A stretch of DNA of 64,000 bases from Paenibacillus selenitireducens (GTDB taxonomy: Bacteria > Bacillota > Bacilli > Paenibacillales > Paenibacillaceae): the NCBI RefSeq assembly GCF_002021565.1, contig NZ_MSZX01000001.1, forward strand, positions 62,027-126,026, written 5' to 3'. The notes below the pieces were generated by a model. That model was not told where the DNA came from, did no database searches, and saw nothing but the letters and a program-made list of their open reading frames with translations. Each line of letters begins with the position of its first letter. Position 1 is the stretch's first letter. Shown piece after piece: positions 35,365 through 44,480 of the stretch. The position numbers and the translations under genes were made by a program.

Positions 35365-36557
35365 TTAAAGATGGATCGAAGCGAGAAGAGACCGGATAAC
35401 GTGGAGACGCGTGCCTTCCGTCTTCGTCTAGATTTAGATTTCAATTTAGATTTGACTTTGATCTTCGTGTTATAGACAAATAGGGCATATTCAATGGGTT
35501 TTACAATGGCCTGATGATAGATATCATGCTCCCCAGCTTGGGCGAACACCTCCCGTGCAGGCTTGGGATTGACTTCCAAGATCCAGGGGTGGCCTTCGCG
35601 GTCGATGGCAAGATCTAATGCGAGTTCACAGAGTGCGCCATATTTCTCCTCAAGGAAAGATGCCGTCTCGATGCCTAACTCCTCGATCTTGAGTCGGATG
35701 GAATCGACTTTCTCATCATCTCCAATCCATTCCTGGAGCAGCTTCATCATGGGAACGGCTTGACCCCCGCCGTGCAAGTTGGACGTTACACTACGCGATG
35801 GTCCGATGCGCCCAGCACAACCTGTATAACTCCAGTTGCCTTCTCCGTTCTTCTGCACGAGCAGACGGTAATCATGAACACGGCCATTCGGCAGTTTAAT
35901 CGCAATCCCCTGTTGAACGATGTAACGATCACGCGCATTCCAATTCGCCAGCTTTGAGGAAAGTAGGGACGGCGATATCCGCTGAGGGCGAATAATACGG
36001 CGTTGATGGTCGCGTCCTTGAATATCATACTTAACGCTTCTTGCCTTGATTTTCTCGATACGGAGGATTCCGCGTCCACCCGTTCCGTTAATAGGTTTTA
36101 GGAAGACGAGCTTTTCTTTTTTCATGAGTTGGTGCACATCATTCGCAGAGGAATAGAGCTTCGTCTCAGGTAAATAAGGGTGAATCTCGGAATTCGTGCG
36201 CAGCATTTGATAGATGGTCCATTTATTCCGCAGCGGGCGGTTCAGGAAATTCAAATGGCTGTATCGCGCACGAAACCGAAGGAGCTCACGAAAACGATAC
36301 GTATTCTGTATGCGGCAGCGGTCAAAAATGAGGTGTGGGAATGAAGTCCATTGGCGGGTCCATTGGCGCTTCTTCGGATTGTAGAACATGCCGTTAATTT
36401 GCTTTTTATCGGAATCTACATCTTGCGGTGTAAAGACGAAAGCTTCCATGCCCAGCTTATGGCTTGCAGCGATCATGCGCTGATAGACGGGGCGTTCTTC
36501 CAGACGTTTATTTTCATTTAAATACAACGTGAGTATACCAAGTACCGGTTGAGACAA
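35349..36557 (-). CDS. YheC/YheD-family ATP-grasp protein (short type, paralogue 3)
   Basis: 402 residues, starting at TTG after AAGGTGA. It begins with PVLGILTLYLNE, followed by PHLIFDRC in place of the usual PDVVYNR, FLKPINGTGGRGILR as nucleotide loop, GCAGRIGPSRSV and the metal-site LEVNPKPAREVF. The C-terminal ~30 residues are very rich in Lys/Arg (KSKLKSKSRRRRK), unlike its relatives. It closes a five-gene minus-strand array interrupted by a GNAT gene. Confidence 0.85.
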   Translation of the reverse strand: MSQPVLGILTLYLNENKRLEERPVYQRMIAASHKLGMEAFVFTPQDVDSDKKQINGMFYNPKKRQWTRQWTSFPHLIFDRCRIQNTYRFRELLRFRARYSHLNFLNRPLRNKWTIYQMLRTNSEIHPYLPETKLYSSANDVHQLMKKEKLVFLKPINGTGGRGILRIEKIKARSVKYDIQGRDHQRRIIRPQRISPSLLSSKLANWNARDRYIVQQGIAIKLPNGRVHDYRLLVQKNGEGNWSYTGCAGRIGPSRSVTSNLHGGGQAVPMMKLLQEWIGDDEKVDSIRLKIEELGIETASFLEEKYGALCELALDLAIDREGHPWILEVNPKPAREVFAQAGEHDIYHQAIVKPIEYALFVYNTKIKVKSKLKSKSRRRRKARVSTLSGLFSLRSIFKKSPL

Positions 36558-36563
36558 GATGAT

Positions 36564-37031
36564 TCACCTTCTTGCATCATATTCAAAAGCTAAGGTCGGT
36601 TTTCCCGTCGGACCTTCCGTTAGACGGTGTGCCGTAAGACCCGCTTGAAAGCACATACGTAGACTTGAGATATTATCAAGCGCAACCTGGCAGGTGAGGT
36701 ATCCAAGATAGGATATCTGTTCGCTCATGAGTTGTGTACCGAGATGCATACCGCGCCAAGTAGGATGTACTACGATCAGGCAAGTCTGTTCGCCATAATG
36801 TCTCACGAACGATACCCCGATCAACCGCGGTTTCCCTATCGGAACTCGCTCAATGGCAAGAAGGAGTTGTGTTCCTGTCTCCAGCAGCTGTTGTTCGGTC
36901 ACGGATTCCAACTGGATCATGGCATCTGCGGTAATTCGCTGATCACCGTGCTGAGTGATAAATCGAAGGCATTGTGATCGCAGTACATTCCATTGATCCG
37001 TCTGGAGTGAACGAATAGCGCGAATTTCCAT
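36564..37031 (-). CDS. GNAT-family acetyltransferase-like protein
   Basis: 155 residues. The acetyl-CoA binding loop is recognisable as HPTWRGMHLGTQLM (RGxxxG-type) near 98-111, with beta strands before and a C-terminal LRMCFQAGLTAHR typical of GNAT helix 4. It sits six bases before the ATP-grasp gene at 36557 and after the one at 37073, all in one direction, so it may act on the same product or substrate. Substrate unknown. Confidence 0.75.
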   Translation of the reverse strand: MEIRAIRSLQTDQWNVLRSQCLRFITQHGDQRITADAMIQLESVTEQQLLETGTQLLLAIERVPIGKPRLIGVSFVRHYGEQTCLIVVHPTWRGMHLGTQLMSEQISYLGYLTCQVALDNISSLRMCFQAGLTAHRLTEGPTGKPTLAFEYDARR

Positions 37032-37072
37032 CCCGAGATCCTCCTTGCGATCGTGCTCGATTGTTGAGGCAG

Positions 37073-38182
37073 CTAAGCTTGGCGTGTAAGGTACGTACTG
37101 TATTGAAAGATACGCTCGATGGAACGTTTGCGAATATGAGGTTCATCAAACTTCATCGGCTTCGAGTTTGCTTCAAAGAACCAGATGTGACCCTGTTGAT
37201 CGACCCCCATATCCATCGACATTTCACCTAACATGTATCCTGATCCGCGTTCTAACTGCCTTGCAATGATGAGTGCTGTGTTTTTGGCACGAGCAAGAAT
37301 GCGTTTGGGAGAATCCAAGCCAAAAGCTGCGATAAGCAGCTTTTCCGGATCTTCGATACTCCCGCCACGAGGTACATGTGTTGTAATACTAAGCGATCCT
37401 GCCATCCTTGCACCAATGCCTGTGACTTCCCAATGCCCTTTTCGATTTTTCTGGATGAGCACACGAAGATCAAAGGGTCTTTTATCGATAGAAGCGAGTT
37501 CGATGCCTTGTTGTACGATATAGTGTGTAGAGCCGGTTTCTTTTTTGATACGCATCCATAATTTTTGTAACGATGAACATTTATAGGAAATGCTTTTCTT
37601 TTTATCCTGTATTTTGAGGCGGAAAGGGAGGGTTCGGTTCGGTTGGTATTTGACCATCATAATGCCTACGCCAGCTTTTCCAGACTCCGGTTTTAAGTAC
37701 AGGTAGGAATGGCGGTGCAGCAATTTACTGAGCTCCAGGGATTTGGTGAGTCGATGTGTATTGGGAATATGCGGTTTTGTGGACTTGGATTTTTTGAGCC
37801 ATTCGAAGAGCTGCCATTTGTTGAAAAAGTAGGGGTTATATAGTTTAATATCTGGATGCACTAAACATTCTTGAATTTTATTCTGCACAGCCGGCGTCAT
37901 TTCATCTTCGCGAAGGGGAATGCGGTTGTAGATGACATTGGGTAGGGGGAACCATTGCGGCGCCCATACCTCTTGTTCAAAGTTATACGTATAACCTCGG
38001 ATTTTGGGCATATTCGGCTTCAGGTCCTTGACTGTTACGATATAGACCGGGTAGTTCAGCTCCTGCCCTACCCGGAGAATATCGATAAAATTGTCGCGGT
38101 TCCCCCGAAACATTAACTCGTCATCTTCTATTGTAAGAATAGCGACGACCGGTTTCGTCCCCTCTTGGTCGATACTCTCCAT
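37073..38182 (-). CDS. YheC/YheD-family ATP-grasp protein (short type, paralogue 4)
   Basis: 369 residues; start ATG after GAGAGGTGA. It starts with KPVVAILTIEDDE, then LPNVIYNRIPLR, FFNKWQLFEWLKK, LKPESGKAGVGIMM, TGIGARMAGSLS and FEANSKPMKFDEPHIRKRS. It is the mirror-image partner of the plus-strand gene at 34159. It follows the long-type gene at 38183 with no gap between stop and start, so the pair is translationally coupled. Confidence 0.87.
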   Translation of the reverse strand: MESIDQEGTKPVVAILTIEDDELMFRGNRDNFIDILRVGQELNYPVYIVTVKDLKPNMPKIRGYTYNFEQEVWAPQWFPLPNVIYNRIPLREDEMTPAVQNKIQECLVHPDIKLYNPYFFNKWQLFEWLKKSKSTKPHIPNTHRLTKSLELSKLLHRHSYLYLKPESGKAGVGIMMVKYQPNRTLPFRLKIQDKKKSISYKCSSLQKLWMRIKKETGSTHYIVQQGIELASIDKRPFDLRVLIQKNRKGHWEVTGIGARMAGSLSITTHVPRGGSIEDPEKLLIAAFGLDSPKRILARAKNTALIIARQLERGSGYMLGEMSMDMGVDQQGHIWFFEANSKPMKFDEPHIRKRSIERIFQYSTYLTRQA

Positions 38183-39556
38183 CTAACTCTCACCTCTCCG
38201 AAATTTGCTGAGATACATGCAGTGATCAATGATGTGGATAAGTGATGCTCTGCCTTCTTTACGGAGGGAGGGGTGTTTGAAGATTGAACGTCCAGGTTTG
38301 GCATTGGCCTCGAACATCCATACCTGTTCATCTTCGTCGATACCAATATCAAAACCAAGCTCTCCTAGCAAATGGGGATAGTTCTTCTCAATCGATTCTG
38401 CCAGGCTAATGGATATTTCTTTTGCACGTTCCAGCACTTCATTCGCTCTTAAGCCGAAAGATTTATTTAATGCTTGTTCTGGTGTAAGAAGCTGGCCCCC
38501 ATTTTTAATATGGGTTGTAACGCTTCCTTTACCGGCTTTTTTCGCGCCGATTCCGACGACGACCCATTCGTTATTGCCGTTCTTATGCATATGGAAGCGA
38601 AAATCAATGGGGCAGTGATCAATTTCAATCAACCGAATGCCTTGTTGAATCACGTAGTTGCGCAAGGAACGACCATGGCGCGCCTGCAGCATGCGCATCA
38701 GGCTGTTAAAGTTGCTGAATCGTAGTAACACATTGCTTCCCTTCGCACGATAGCGGGCAAAGTAGCCTTTTTTCGGGTGATGGGTAAGGCGATAGATTCC
38801 GTTACCCAAGCTGCCTGCTGTTGGCTTGTAATAGACGAATTTATGTTTATCGAGCATTTCTTTCATTTTTTCGCTGCTTGGTCCCATGATGGATTCGGGA
38901 ACAAATTGATTGGCTTCCTCATCATCCTTCAATAGTTCATAGACATCGGATTTATTGAAGAAGCTCCAGTTAAAGAAAGGGATTTTCCGCTTAATAAATC
39001 GTTCGCGCAATGTGGCTATCGTGGATCCTGTCTCTGCGCGTCGACTGGGTAAGCGATTATAGATTACATCAGGAAGCGGGACGGTCTTACGGGACCAGCC
39101 GCCAGACTCATTCAGAAAGAATCCAAGGACGGTATCATCTTGCCAATTGATATCTCTTGGCGCAAAAGCGAAGAAGTATCCCTTTTTGTTACCTTCACGC
39201 AGCAGCGACTTGATAAACTCCGTTCGGCTGCCGAATGGACTTGTTAACGTACGAACTGCCGCATCAGACAGCACCCCGATCAAGGGCCCAATCTGGACTT
39301 CATCCGTTTGAGCATTAAGAATATGGACGTTGCCGGATTTGGGAATACGGATGGTGTTACGAAGGCCGGAGGTCAAGTAAAGGTGTTTGCCCGACTTCTT
39401 AATCGGTTTCATGGTCGCTGGCGTCGAGACTTTACCGAAGCGAAGATGAATGGACTTTTTGCCGGAAAGATTCAACACCTTCATTAAGGCATTGGACACA
39501 TAGACGACCTTCTCGGGCTGCTGCGTAAAATGAACATTACAAACCATTAAACTCAT
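38183..39556 (-). CDS. YheC/YheD-family ATP-grasp protein (long type, paralogue 5)
   Basis: 457 residues; ribosome binding site TAGGAGGG. The N-terminal ~100 residues (IHLRFGKVS, then EVQIGPLIGVLSD) precede LPDVIYNRLPSR, WSFFNKSDVYELL, YKPTAGSLGNGIYR and FEANAKPGRSIFKHP. It closely resembles the plus-strand gene at 32796 but ends normally at SKFRRGES. Its ATG overlaps the stop of the upstream gene (39553-40683) by four bases. Confidence 0.87.
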   Translation of the reverse strand: MSLMVCNVHFTQQPEKVVYVSNALMKVLNLSGKKSIHLRFGKVSTPATMKPIKKSGKHLYLTSGLRNTIRIPKSGNVHILNAQTDEVQIGPLIGVLSDAAVRTLTSPFGSRTEFIKSLLREGNKKGYFFAFAPRDINWQDDTVLGFFLNESGGWSRKTVPLPDVIYNRLPSRRAETGSTIATLRERFIKRKIPFFNWSFFNKSDVYELLKDDEEANQFVPESIMGPSSEKMKEMLDKHKFVYYKPTAGSLGNGIYRLTHHPKKGYFARYRAKGSNVLLRFSNFNSLMRMLQARHGRSLRNYVIQQGIRLIEIDHCPIDFRFHMHKNGNNEWVVVGIGAKKAGKGSVTTHIKNGGQLLTPEQALNKSFGLRANEVLERAKEISISLAESIEKNYPHLLGELGFDIGIDEDEQVWMFEANAKPGRSIFKHPSLRKEGRASLIHIIDHCMYLSKFRRGES

Positions 39557-40683
39557 GAATTGACCCTCCTAAGTTGTCGAAGCAATAAATAGCGCGCATA
39601 ACAAATCGGATTTTCCACAGATTTTAACGCGGTCACTCGGTCATTCATCTGTTGAAATACGGACCGTCCAGGCTTGGAGTTTACTTCTAGAACCCAGAGG
39701 TTGCCGTTGCGATCGATGCCAAAATCTATACCAAGCTCCGCTAGTCTACCATGACGTTCTTCGAGTAGAATGGGAATGCGCTGCGAAAGCTCTTTGATCG
39801 TCTGTATAAGAGTTGTTGATTTCACTTCGCCAAACTCCCTTTCAAGAAAGGGAACGACGGGTTCTGCATGACCTCCGCCGTGTAAGTTCGACGTGAGTGA
39901 GCCTGCTTTTCCTCGACGTACAGCCATTCCTGTCATTTGCCATTCTCCAAATTCATTCTTTTGCATGAGAGAACGGATATCAAAGGGCTCTTCATGATGG
40001 TTGTTTAAATACAAATAAGGTTGCATAATGAACTTTCGGGCTCGGATCCACTGATGGATATAGCGATATCCCACGGACTCTTGGCGAAATGTGCGGTCGA
40101 ATATTTCGTTATTCGAAGTCCTTCCGCGGATGGACAATGTATTGTCGATCGTACGAATGAAGAGTGTGTTTCTGCCGTGACTGCCGCCATGCGGTTTCAG
40201 AAAAGCTTCGCCCCCGCATTGTTCCAGCCATGTCCGCAGACTTGCTGGTGATTCATAGAGTGCTGTGGATGGCAAATAGGGACGGATTTCTTCGTGCGGA
40301 GACAGCATTTGGTAGACATCCCACTTGCCTTTTAAACCGCGTCCTAGAAAATTCACGGCATATTGATCGGTGAGACGACGAATCGCCGCTTTCATTTCCA
40401 GATACTTCTCCAAATTGGGATAATAGCATCGATCGTAGATCAATGTTGGAACGGGGAATACGCCGCGTTCCCAGCCTTTTTGCGAGTACGTATAGCCAAT
40501 TACGCAACCTAACTTGGGCCTTACCCATGTAGGCGAGAAAGCGAAAACCGTGATGCCATGCTTGCGTCCGACGATGCATAAACGACGACAGAACGATTTC
40601 TCGGGAATCGGAACAGTTCCTGTTGCCTCGCATACCATCACGCCTAGATAATGGGTAGGCTTATAAGCTTTGTTTTTCGACAT
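39553..40683 (-). CDS. YheC/YheD-family ATP-grasp protein (short type, paralogue 6)
   Basis: 376 residues; ribosome binding site AAGGAG. Motifs are VPTLIYDRCYYPN in the YNR position, FLGRGLKGKWDVYQML, FLKPHGGSHGRNTLF, TGMAVRRGKAGSL and LEVNSKPGRSVF. Together with paralogue 3 it shares the 'IYDR/IFDR' variant and the SNLHGGG motif, forming a subgroup. It is 14 bases from the preceding gene and overlaps the next by four. Confidence 0.86.
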   Translation of the reverse strand: MSKNKAYKPTHYLGVMVCEATGTVPIPEKSFCRRLCIVGRKHGITVFAFSPTWVRPKLGCVIGYTYSQKGWERGVFPVPTLIYDRCYYPNLEKYLEMKAAIRRLTDQYAVNFLGRGLKGKWDVYQMLSPHEEIRPYLPSTALYESPASLRTWLEQCGGEAFLKPHGGSHGRNTLFIRTIDNTLSIRGRTSNNEIFDRTFRQESVGYRYIHQWIRARKFIMQPYLYLNNHHEEPFDIRSLMQKNEFGEWQMTGMAVRRGKAGSLTSNLHGGGHAEPVVPFLEREFGEVKSTTLIQTIKELSQRIPILLEERHGRLAELGIDFGIDRNGNLWVLEVNSKPGRSVFQQMNDRVTALKSVENPICYARYLLLRQLRRVNS

Positions 40684-40697
40684 TGGCTCAAACTCCT

Positions 40698-42056
40698 TTA
40701 AAATCCGGACAGAAAGCGTGAGTATTCGATCATCTGTTTGACGGATGGCCGGATTTTGTTCTCTCGCAGCGGTGTATTGTCATTCTTAGATGGCTTAGAG
40801 TTGACTTCAAGCAGCCAGACATGACCGGATGTATCTAATGCAAGATCAATTCCTAATTCACCAAAGTGAGCGGGAATTCGTGTGTCAATCCCTTTGGAGA
40901 TTTCTAAGGCCGCTTTATGCAGCTTAAGATGGGCTTCTCCTTTGACGCTTTGAGGGAGATTGGATTTCATTACAGCTTCCTTCACGGTGCTAAGAGATCC
41001 GCCTCGTGCAAGGTTGGATACGAAGTGATTCGACCCTGCAATGCGACCCACAATCGATGTGACATGCCATTTGCCGGTGGCATTCTTCTGGACTAACGCA
41101 CGGAAATCAACAGGGCGGCTCGTATTATCAATTAACATGAGCCCTTGTTGCATTTGGTATTTTGTCGTTTTCATCTTTCCGGATAAACTTTCAAAGAGCT
41201 TAAGCAGGGAGGGGTAGCTTAGTTTCTTAGTTCCGTTGATGGTGGCGTATTGAGCTAGGTACATCGTGCCTTGCCGGCTGATTCGAATGATCCCTTTGCC
41301 CAGACTGCCGCGAACCGGTTTGAGAAACACGGTGCTGTATTTGGCGCACATGGTCTTTAATCCGGCGTAATTTCGCAGAAGACGTGATTCGGGTAAATAA
41401 CGTTGCAGTGCGGGATCGCCTCGAAGCGCATCGAATACTTCCGTCTTATCGAGAAATTTTTCGTTAAAAAATTGTGTATTGTAGCGAGATTTTACTTCTT
41501 TTAAAAATTGCTGTACGCTTGGTTTGTTCTCGAACTTTCTCGATGTTAGCCGATTGTTAATGACATCAGCAATGGGCATCATGACTTTCTGCCAACGTTC
41601 ATGGTATACCCACCCTTGTATGGAATTTGTGCTCGAACCGATATGCTCTGGCGTAAAGAAATAGACATAGGCACCTTGGGAACGACAAGCGTCAACAAGT
41701 TCTTTGCAGAATAATGTGATGGTACCAAAAGGCTTCTCCAAGTTGTCTGGATCATCGCGTGTAACGAGTACGCTGATCAGCGGGCCCAACCGCAGCGTTC
41801 CGTTTCTGAAGTGAAATCGAAGCTGAGCACCTGAGAACAATCCCATTCTTCGCGCCAATGGCGTCTGAATCCGCAGTCCATTGTACTTTGGAACGGATAC
41901 GATTTTTACATGCTCCTTGAACGAGCCGAACTGTAGCATGACATATTGATGTGTCGGGATTTTCCATTGTTTAATCGTACTTTCGCCAATCATGAGCACG
42001 TCTTCTTGTGTAACGCCGGAGCTGGTCACCTGGATCGATATTTTTGTCTTAGACAT
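40698..42056 (-). CDS. YheC/YheD-family ATP-grasp protein (long type, paralogue 7)
   Basis: 452 residues; ribosome binding site GAGGAG. The N-terminal domain (VMLQFGSFKEHV, LRLGPLISVLVTRDD) is of the long type. Then ADVINNRLTSRK, FLDKTEVFDAL, FLKPVRGSLGKGIIR, TSIVGRIAGSNH and LEVNSKPSKNDN. It is the first gene of the minus-strand array; its promoter region is shared with yheB, which diverges from it. Confidence 0.86.
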   Translation of the reverse strand: MSKTKISIQVTSSGVTQEDVLMIGESTIKQWKIPTHQYVMLQFGSFKEHVKIVSVPKYNGLRIQTPLARRMGLFSGAQLRFHFRNGTLRLGPLISVLVTRDDPDNLEKPFGTITLFCKELVDACRSQGAYVYFFTPEHIGSSTNSIQGWVYHERWQKVMMPIADVINNRLTSRKFENKPSVQQFLKEVKSRYNTQFFNEKFLDKTEVFDALRGDPALQRYLPESRLLRNYAGLKTMCAKYSTVFLKPVRGSLGKGIIRISRQGTMYLAQYATINGTKKLSYPSLLKLFESLSGKMKTTKYQMQQGLMLIDNTSRPVDFRALVQKNATGKWHVTSIVGRIAGSNHFVSNLARGGSLSTVKEAVMKSNLPQSVKGEAHLKLHKAALEISKGIDTRIPAHFGELGIDLALDTSGHVWLLEVNSKPSKNDNTPLRENKIRPSVKQMIEYSRFLSGF

Positions 42057-42231
42057 TGTGGAGCTCCTCTCGACTGCAACTTAAGTGACTTGAGGTCTTG
42101 AACATACTTTTGAACAGAGAAAATGACCTACTGAACTACACTGCATAGATTCATCATATGAGGACATATTTCCCTTGGTGATTGACCCGCTATTTAAAAT
42201 AATGAGATCTCAAACGAGGAGGGGGATGTAT

Positions 42232-43398
42232 ATGCCGACATGGCTATATATTGTCGTAAGTATTGCGGTTGCTGCATTTGTAGGTGGATTGACGAATCAT
42301 TTTGCTATTAAAATGTTGTTTCATCCCAGAAAAGCGCTATATTTGGGCTCATGGCGCGTACCATTCACGCCGGGTCTCATTCCGAAGCGAAAAGATGAGA
42401 TTGCCAGCTCGTTAGGCGAAATCGTGGCAGATTATTTGGTGACGGCCGAAGGGTTGCAAGAGATGCTTGCGAAACCCAGTTTTCGCAATACATTGGAACA
42501 GAAGCTGGTTCATTACATAGAGAATATGGCAAGGGAAGAACGTACTGTGAAGGAGATGGCCTTAGGCGTCATGTCCGAAGAGACGTGGGAAGAGCACAAA
42601 CAACGTGCCATTCTGTGGATGCAGCAAGCGGTTGACCACGGCGTGGTCTGGCTATGGAATCGATACGAGCTGGCAGATCAACCGCTGCATGAGATGATTC
42701 CGGGATGGTCTCCCGCGTTAAAACAGCAATGGTCATATTTAGCGACGGATGGTATTCTAGATGCCGTTCGTAGTGAATTGACATCGATGAAAGGGCAGCG
42801 TATGCTCCGCCAGCTTGCTTCCCAATTGGTCGGACAAACAGGCGGATTTCTAGGTGCGATGGCGACGATGTTCATGGATGAAGAGAAATTGGTGCAGAAA
42901 ATGACACCCGTCCTCGTCGAGCAGCTGGAATCTGAACAAGTGCGAGAGGCCGTCTCTCAGTTTATTGAACGCAAAATGGATGAAATCACGAGTCTGCCGC
43001 TTGAGCAAGTTTTTCGGACAGTTACAGGCGAAGATGGGGTAGCTTGGTTATCACGTCAAGCACAGAACGTGTTACAATGGAAACATTGGGTAGAGAAGAT
43101 AGAAGAGATGCAAGTGTCGTCTCTCGTGAGTCGATATGAAGAGCGTCTCATCGTATACGTGCCCAGAGGAGTTCAGCAACTCCTGACTATACTGCAGCGG
43201 ATGATTCCGAACATTATGAAGGCCATTCAATTGCCTCAACTTGTTCGGGAGCAGGTGGAACGGTTCCCTATCGAACGCTTAGAGCACGTTATTCTTAGCG
43301 TATCCGGTCGAGAGTTTCAAGCCATCACTTGGTTAGGTGCTCTGCTAGGCGGGCTGATTGGGTTGTTCCAGGCGATCTTCATGCTGTGGTTAGGTTAG
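42232..43398 (+). CDS. yheB: YheB family membrane-associated protein (DUF445)
   Basis: 388 residues from ATG 42232, seven bases after GAGGAGGGGG; the frame could extend to 42175 but without a signal. A membrane segment at each end (residues ~4-22 and ~365-385) flanks a long helical middle. The N-terminal HFAIKMLFHPRKAL and FTPGLIPKRKDEIA motifs are typical of DUF445. In B. subtilis yheB lies beside yheC/yheD and yheA, the same arrangement as here. Function is unknown; an association with the spore is plausible from context. Confidence 0.88.
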   Translation: MPTWLYIVVSIAVAAFVGGLTNHFAIKMLFHPRKALYLGSWRVPFTPGLIPKRKDEIASSLGEIVADYLVTAEGLQEMLAKPSFRNTLEQKLVHYIENMAREERTVKEMALGVMSEETWEEHKQRAILWMQQAVDHGVVWLWNRYELADQPLHEMIPGWSPALKQQWSYLATDGILDAVRSELTSMKGQRMLRQLASQLVGQTGGFLGAMATMFMDEEKLVQKMTPVLVEQLESEQVREAVSQFIERKMDEITSLPLEQVFRTVTGEDGVAWLSRQAQNVLQWKHWVEKIEEMQVSSLVSRYEERLIVYVPRGVQQLLTILQRMIPNIMKAIQLPQLVREQVERFPIERLEHVILSVSGREFQAITWLGALLGGLIGLFQAIFMLWLG

Positions 43399-43432
43399 TC
43401 GAATAATGGAATGGATAAAGGAGATATGAATC

Positions 43433-43768
43433 ATGAATGTGTACGATAAGGCTCATGAATTAGCGAAAGCATTGAAAGAATGTCCTGAGGTAGCAGAAGT
43501 AAAAAGCATGATGACTTTAATCAATGCGGATGCAGAAAGCAAACAAATGTTGGATGACTTCCGTCTTCGTCAGACGCAAATGCAGCAAAAGATGATGTCT
43601 GGCGAAATGCCGGATCAAGAAGAGATGGAGAAGATGGAGAAGTTATTCGACGTGCTCCAAATGATCCCGAATATTAGCAAGTTGTTTGATGCTGAGCGTC
43701 GTCTGAGCGTCATTATTGAAGATGTGAACAAGATCGTCTTGCAAAACCTAGAGTTCCTTTATCAATAA
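43433..43768 (+). CDS. yheA: YheA family protein (YlbF/YmcA superfamily)
   Basis: 111 residues, all helical, with a conserved FRLRQTQMQQKMMSGE helix and LFDAERRLSVIIEDVNKI near the end. Relatives YlbF and YmcA form a complex that helps RNase Y and affects sporulation and competence; YheA itself is uncharacterised. It lies 34 bases after yheB and is likely co-transcribed. Confidence 0.88.
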   Translation: MNVYDKAHELAKALKECPEVAEVKSMMTLINADAESKQMLDDFRLRQTQMQQKMMSGEMPDQEEMEKMEKLFDVLQMIPNISKLFDAERRLSVIIEDVNKIVLQNLEFLYQ

Positions 43769-43946
43769 AACGCTACATGAGTATCGGACTTTTGAGGATG
43801 AACGCAAGATTCGATGCCGAATTAGCTTCTTAGATATACTTCGTGATCAAAAGTTGCCCTGTTGCCCCTTTGGATGATGTCATATTTGGGTGTGTGTAGG
43901 CATAGTCATTAGAATAGGACAATCATACAAAGGAGTTGTGGGTTGT

Positions 43947-44249
43947 ATGCGTACATGGAATTTAGCGAAATCCGTCATTTATTTAGGGATCGCATTGGGC
44001 ATGCTCCTATTCGCATGGCCGAAGCTGAACGTACTGCTCTCTTGGTCCCAAGGAACGGCATTCGTCATCGCTTGGCTTGTGTTAGCCTTGCTTATTATTG
44101 CATCGCAGCTTCATTTCCTTCTGATCGCGAGTGAGAAGCAAGAAGCGAAGATTCAACGGCTTCGTCGTTATCGCAGGCTGCAATGGCAGCAGAAAATGAC
44201 CCAAACATTGGAACGTCGAGCAACCGTGAAGAGCAAATCTAGAAGGTAA
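43947..44249 (+). CDS. Small two-helix membrane protein
   Basis: 100 residues from ATG 43947, after AAAGGAG. Two membrane segments lie near 8-26 and 32-54, followed by a basic, coiled-coil-like tail (QRLRRYRRLQWQQK). No family was recognised. It is followed by a terminator. Confidence 0.65.
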   Translation: MRTWNLAKSVIYLGIALGMLLFAWPKLNVLLSWSQGTAFVIAWLVLALLIIASQLHFLLIASEKQEAKIQRLRRYRRLQWQQKMTQTLERRATVKSKSRR

Positions 44250-44292
44250 TATCACATGTTTAATCGTTCGAAAATGGAATACATGAATACTG

Positions 44293-44338
44293 CAGCGGCC
44301 GCTTTTCCGTCTATCGGAGAGTCGGCCGCTGTCGTTTT
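44293..44338 (+). terminator. Terminator after the small membrane protein gene
   Basis: CAGCGGCC and GGCCGCTG pair across a 23-base loop that itself has partial pairing, followed by TCGTTTTC. It separates the yhe region from the surface-protein gene. Confidence 0.7.
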
Positions 44339-44480
44339 CTCGGAAGCTATTTGTCGAGGAACGGTGCGGGTTTTCGGTGTTTTTGTCAAAAAATATTTGG
44401 GTCTCTAGAACTGCAACTTTATGAGAATTATGACGTCTATATCCATGCATTTCAAACCAGTGGGATATGGGGGAATACAC

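Noticed and set aside
39553-42056. Possible second glutathione synthetase/RimK-type pathway from ATP-grasp genes
   Set aside because: The motifs (PDVxYNR, EANSKPGRS) are those of the YheC/YheD spore-coat family; no glutamate-ligase features were seen.
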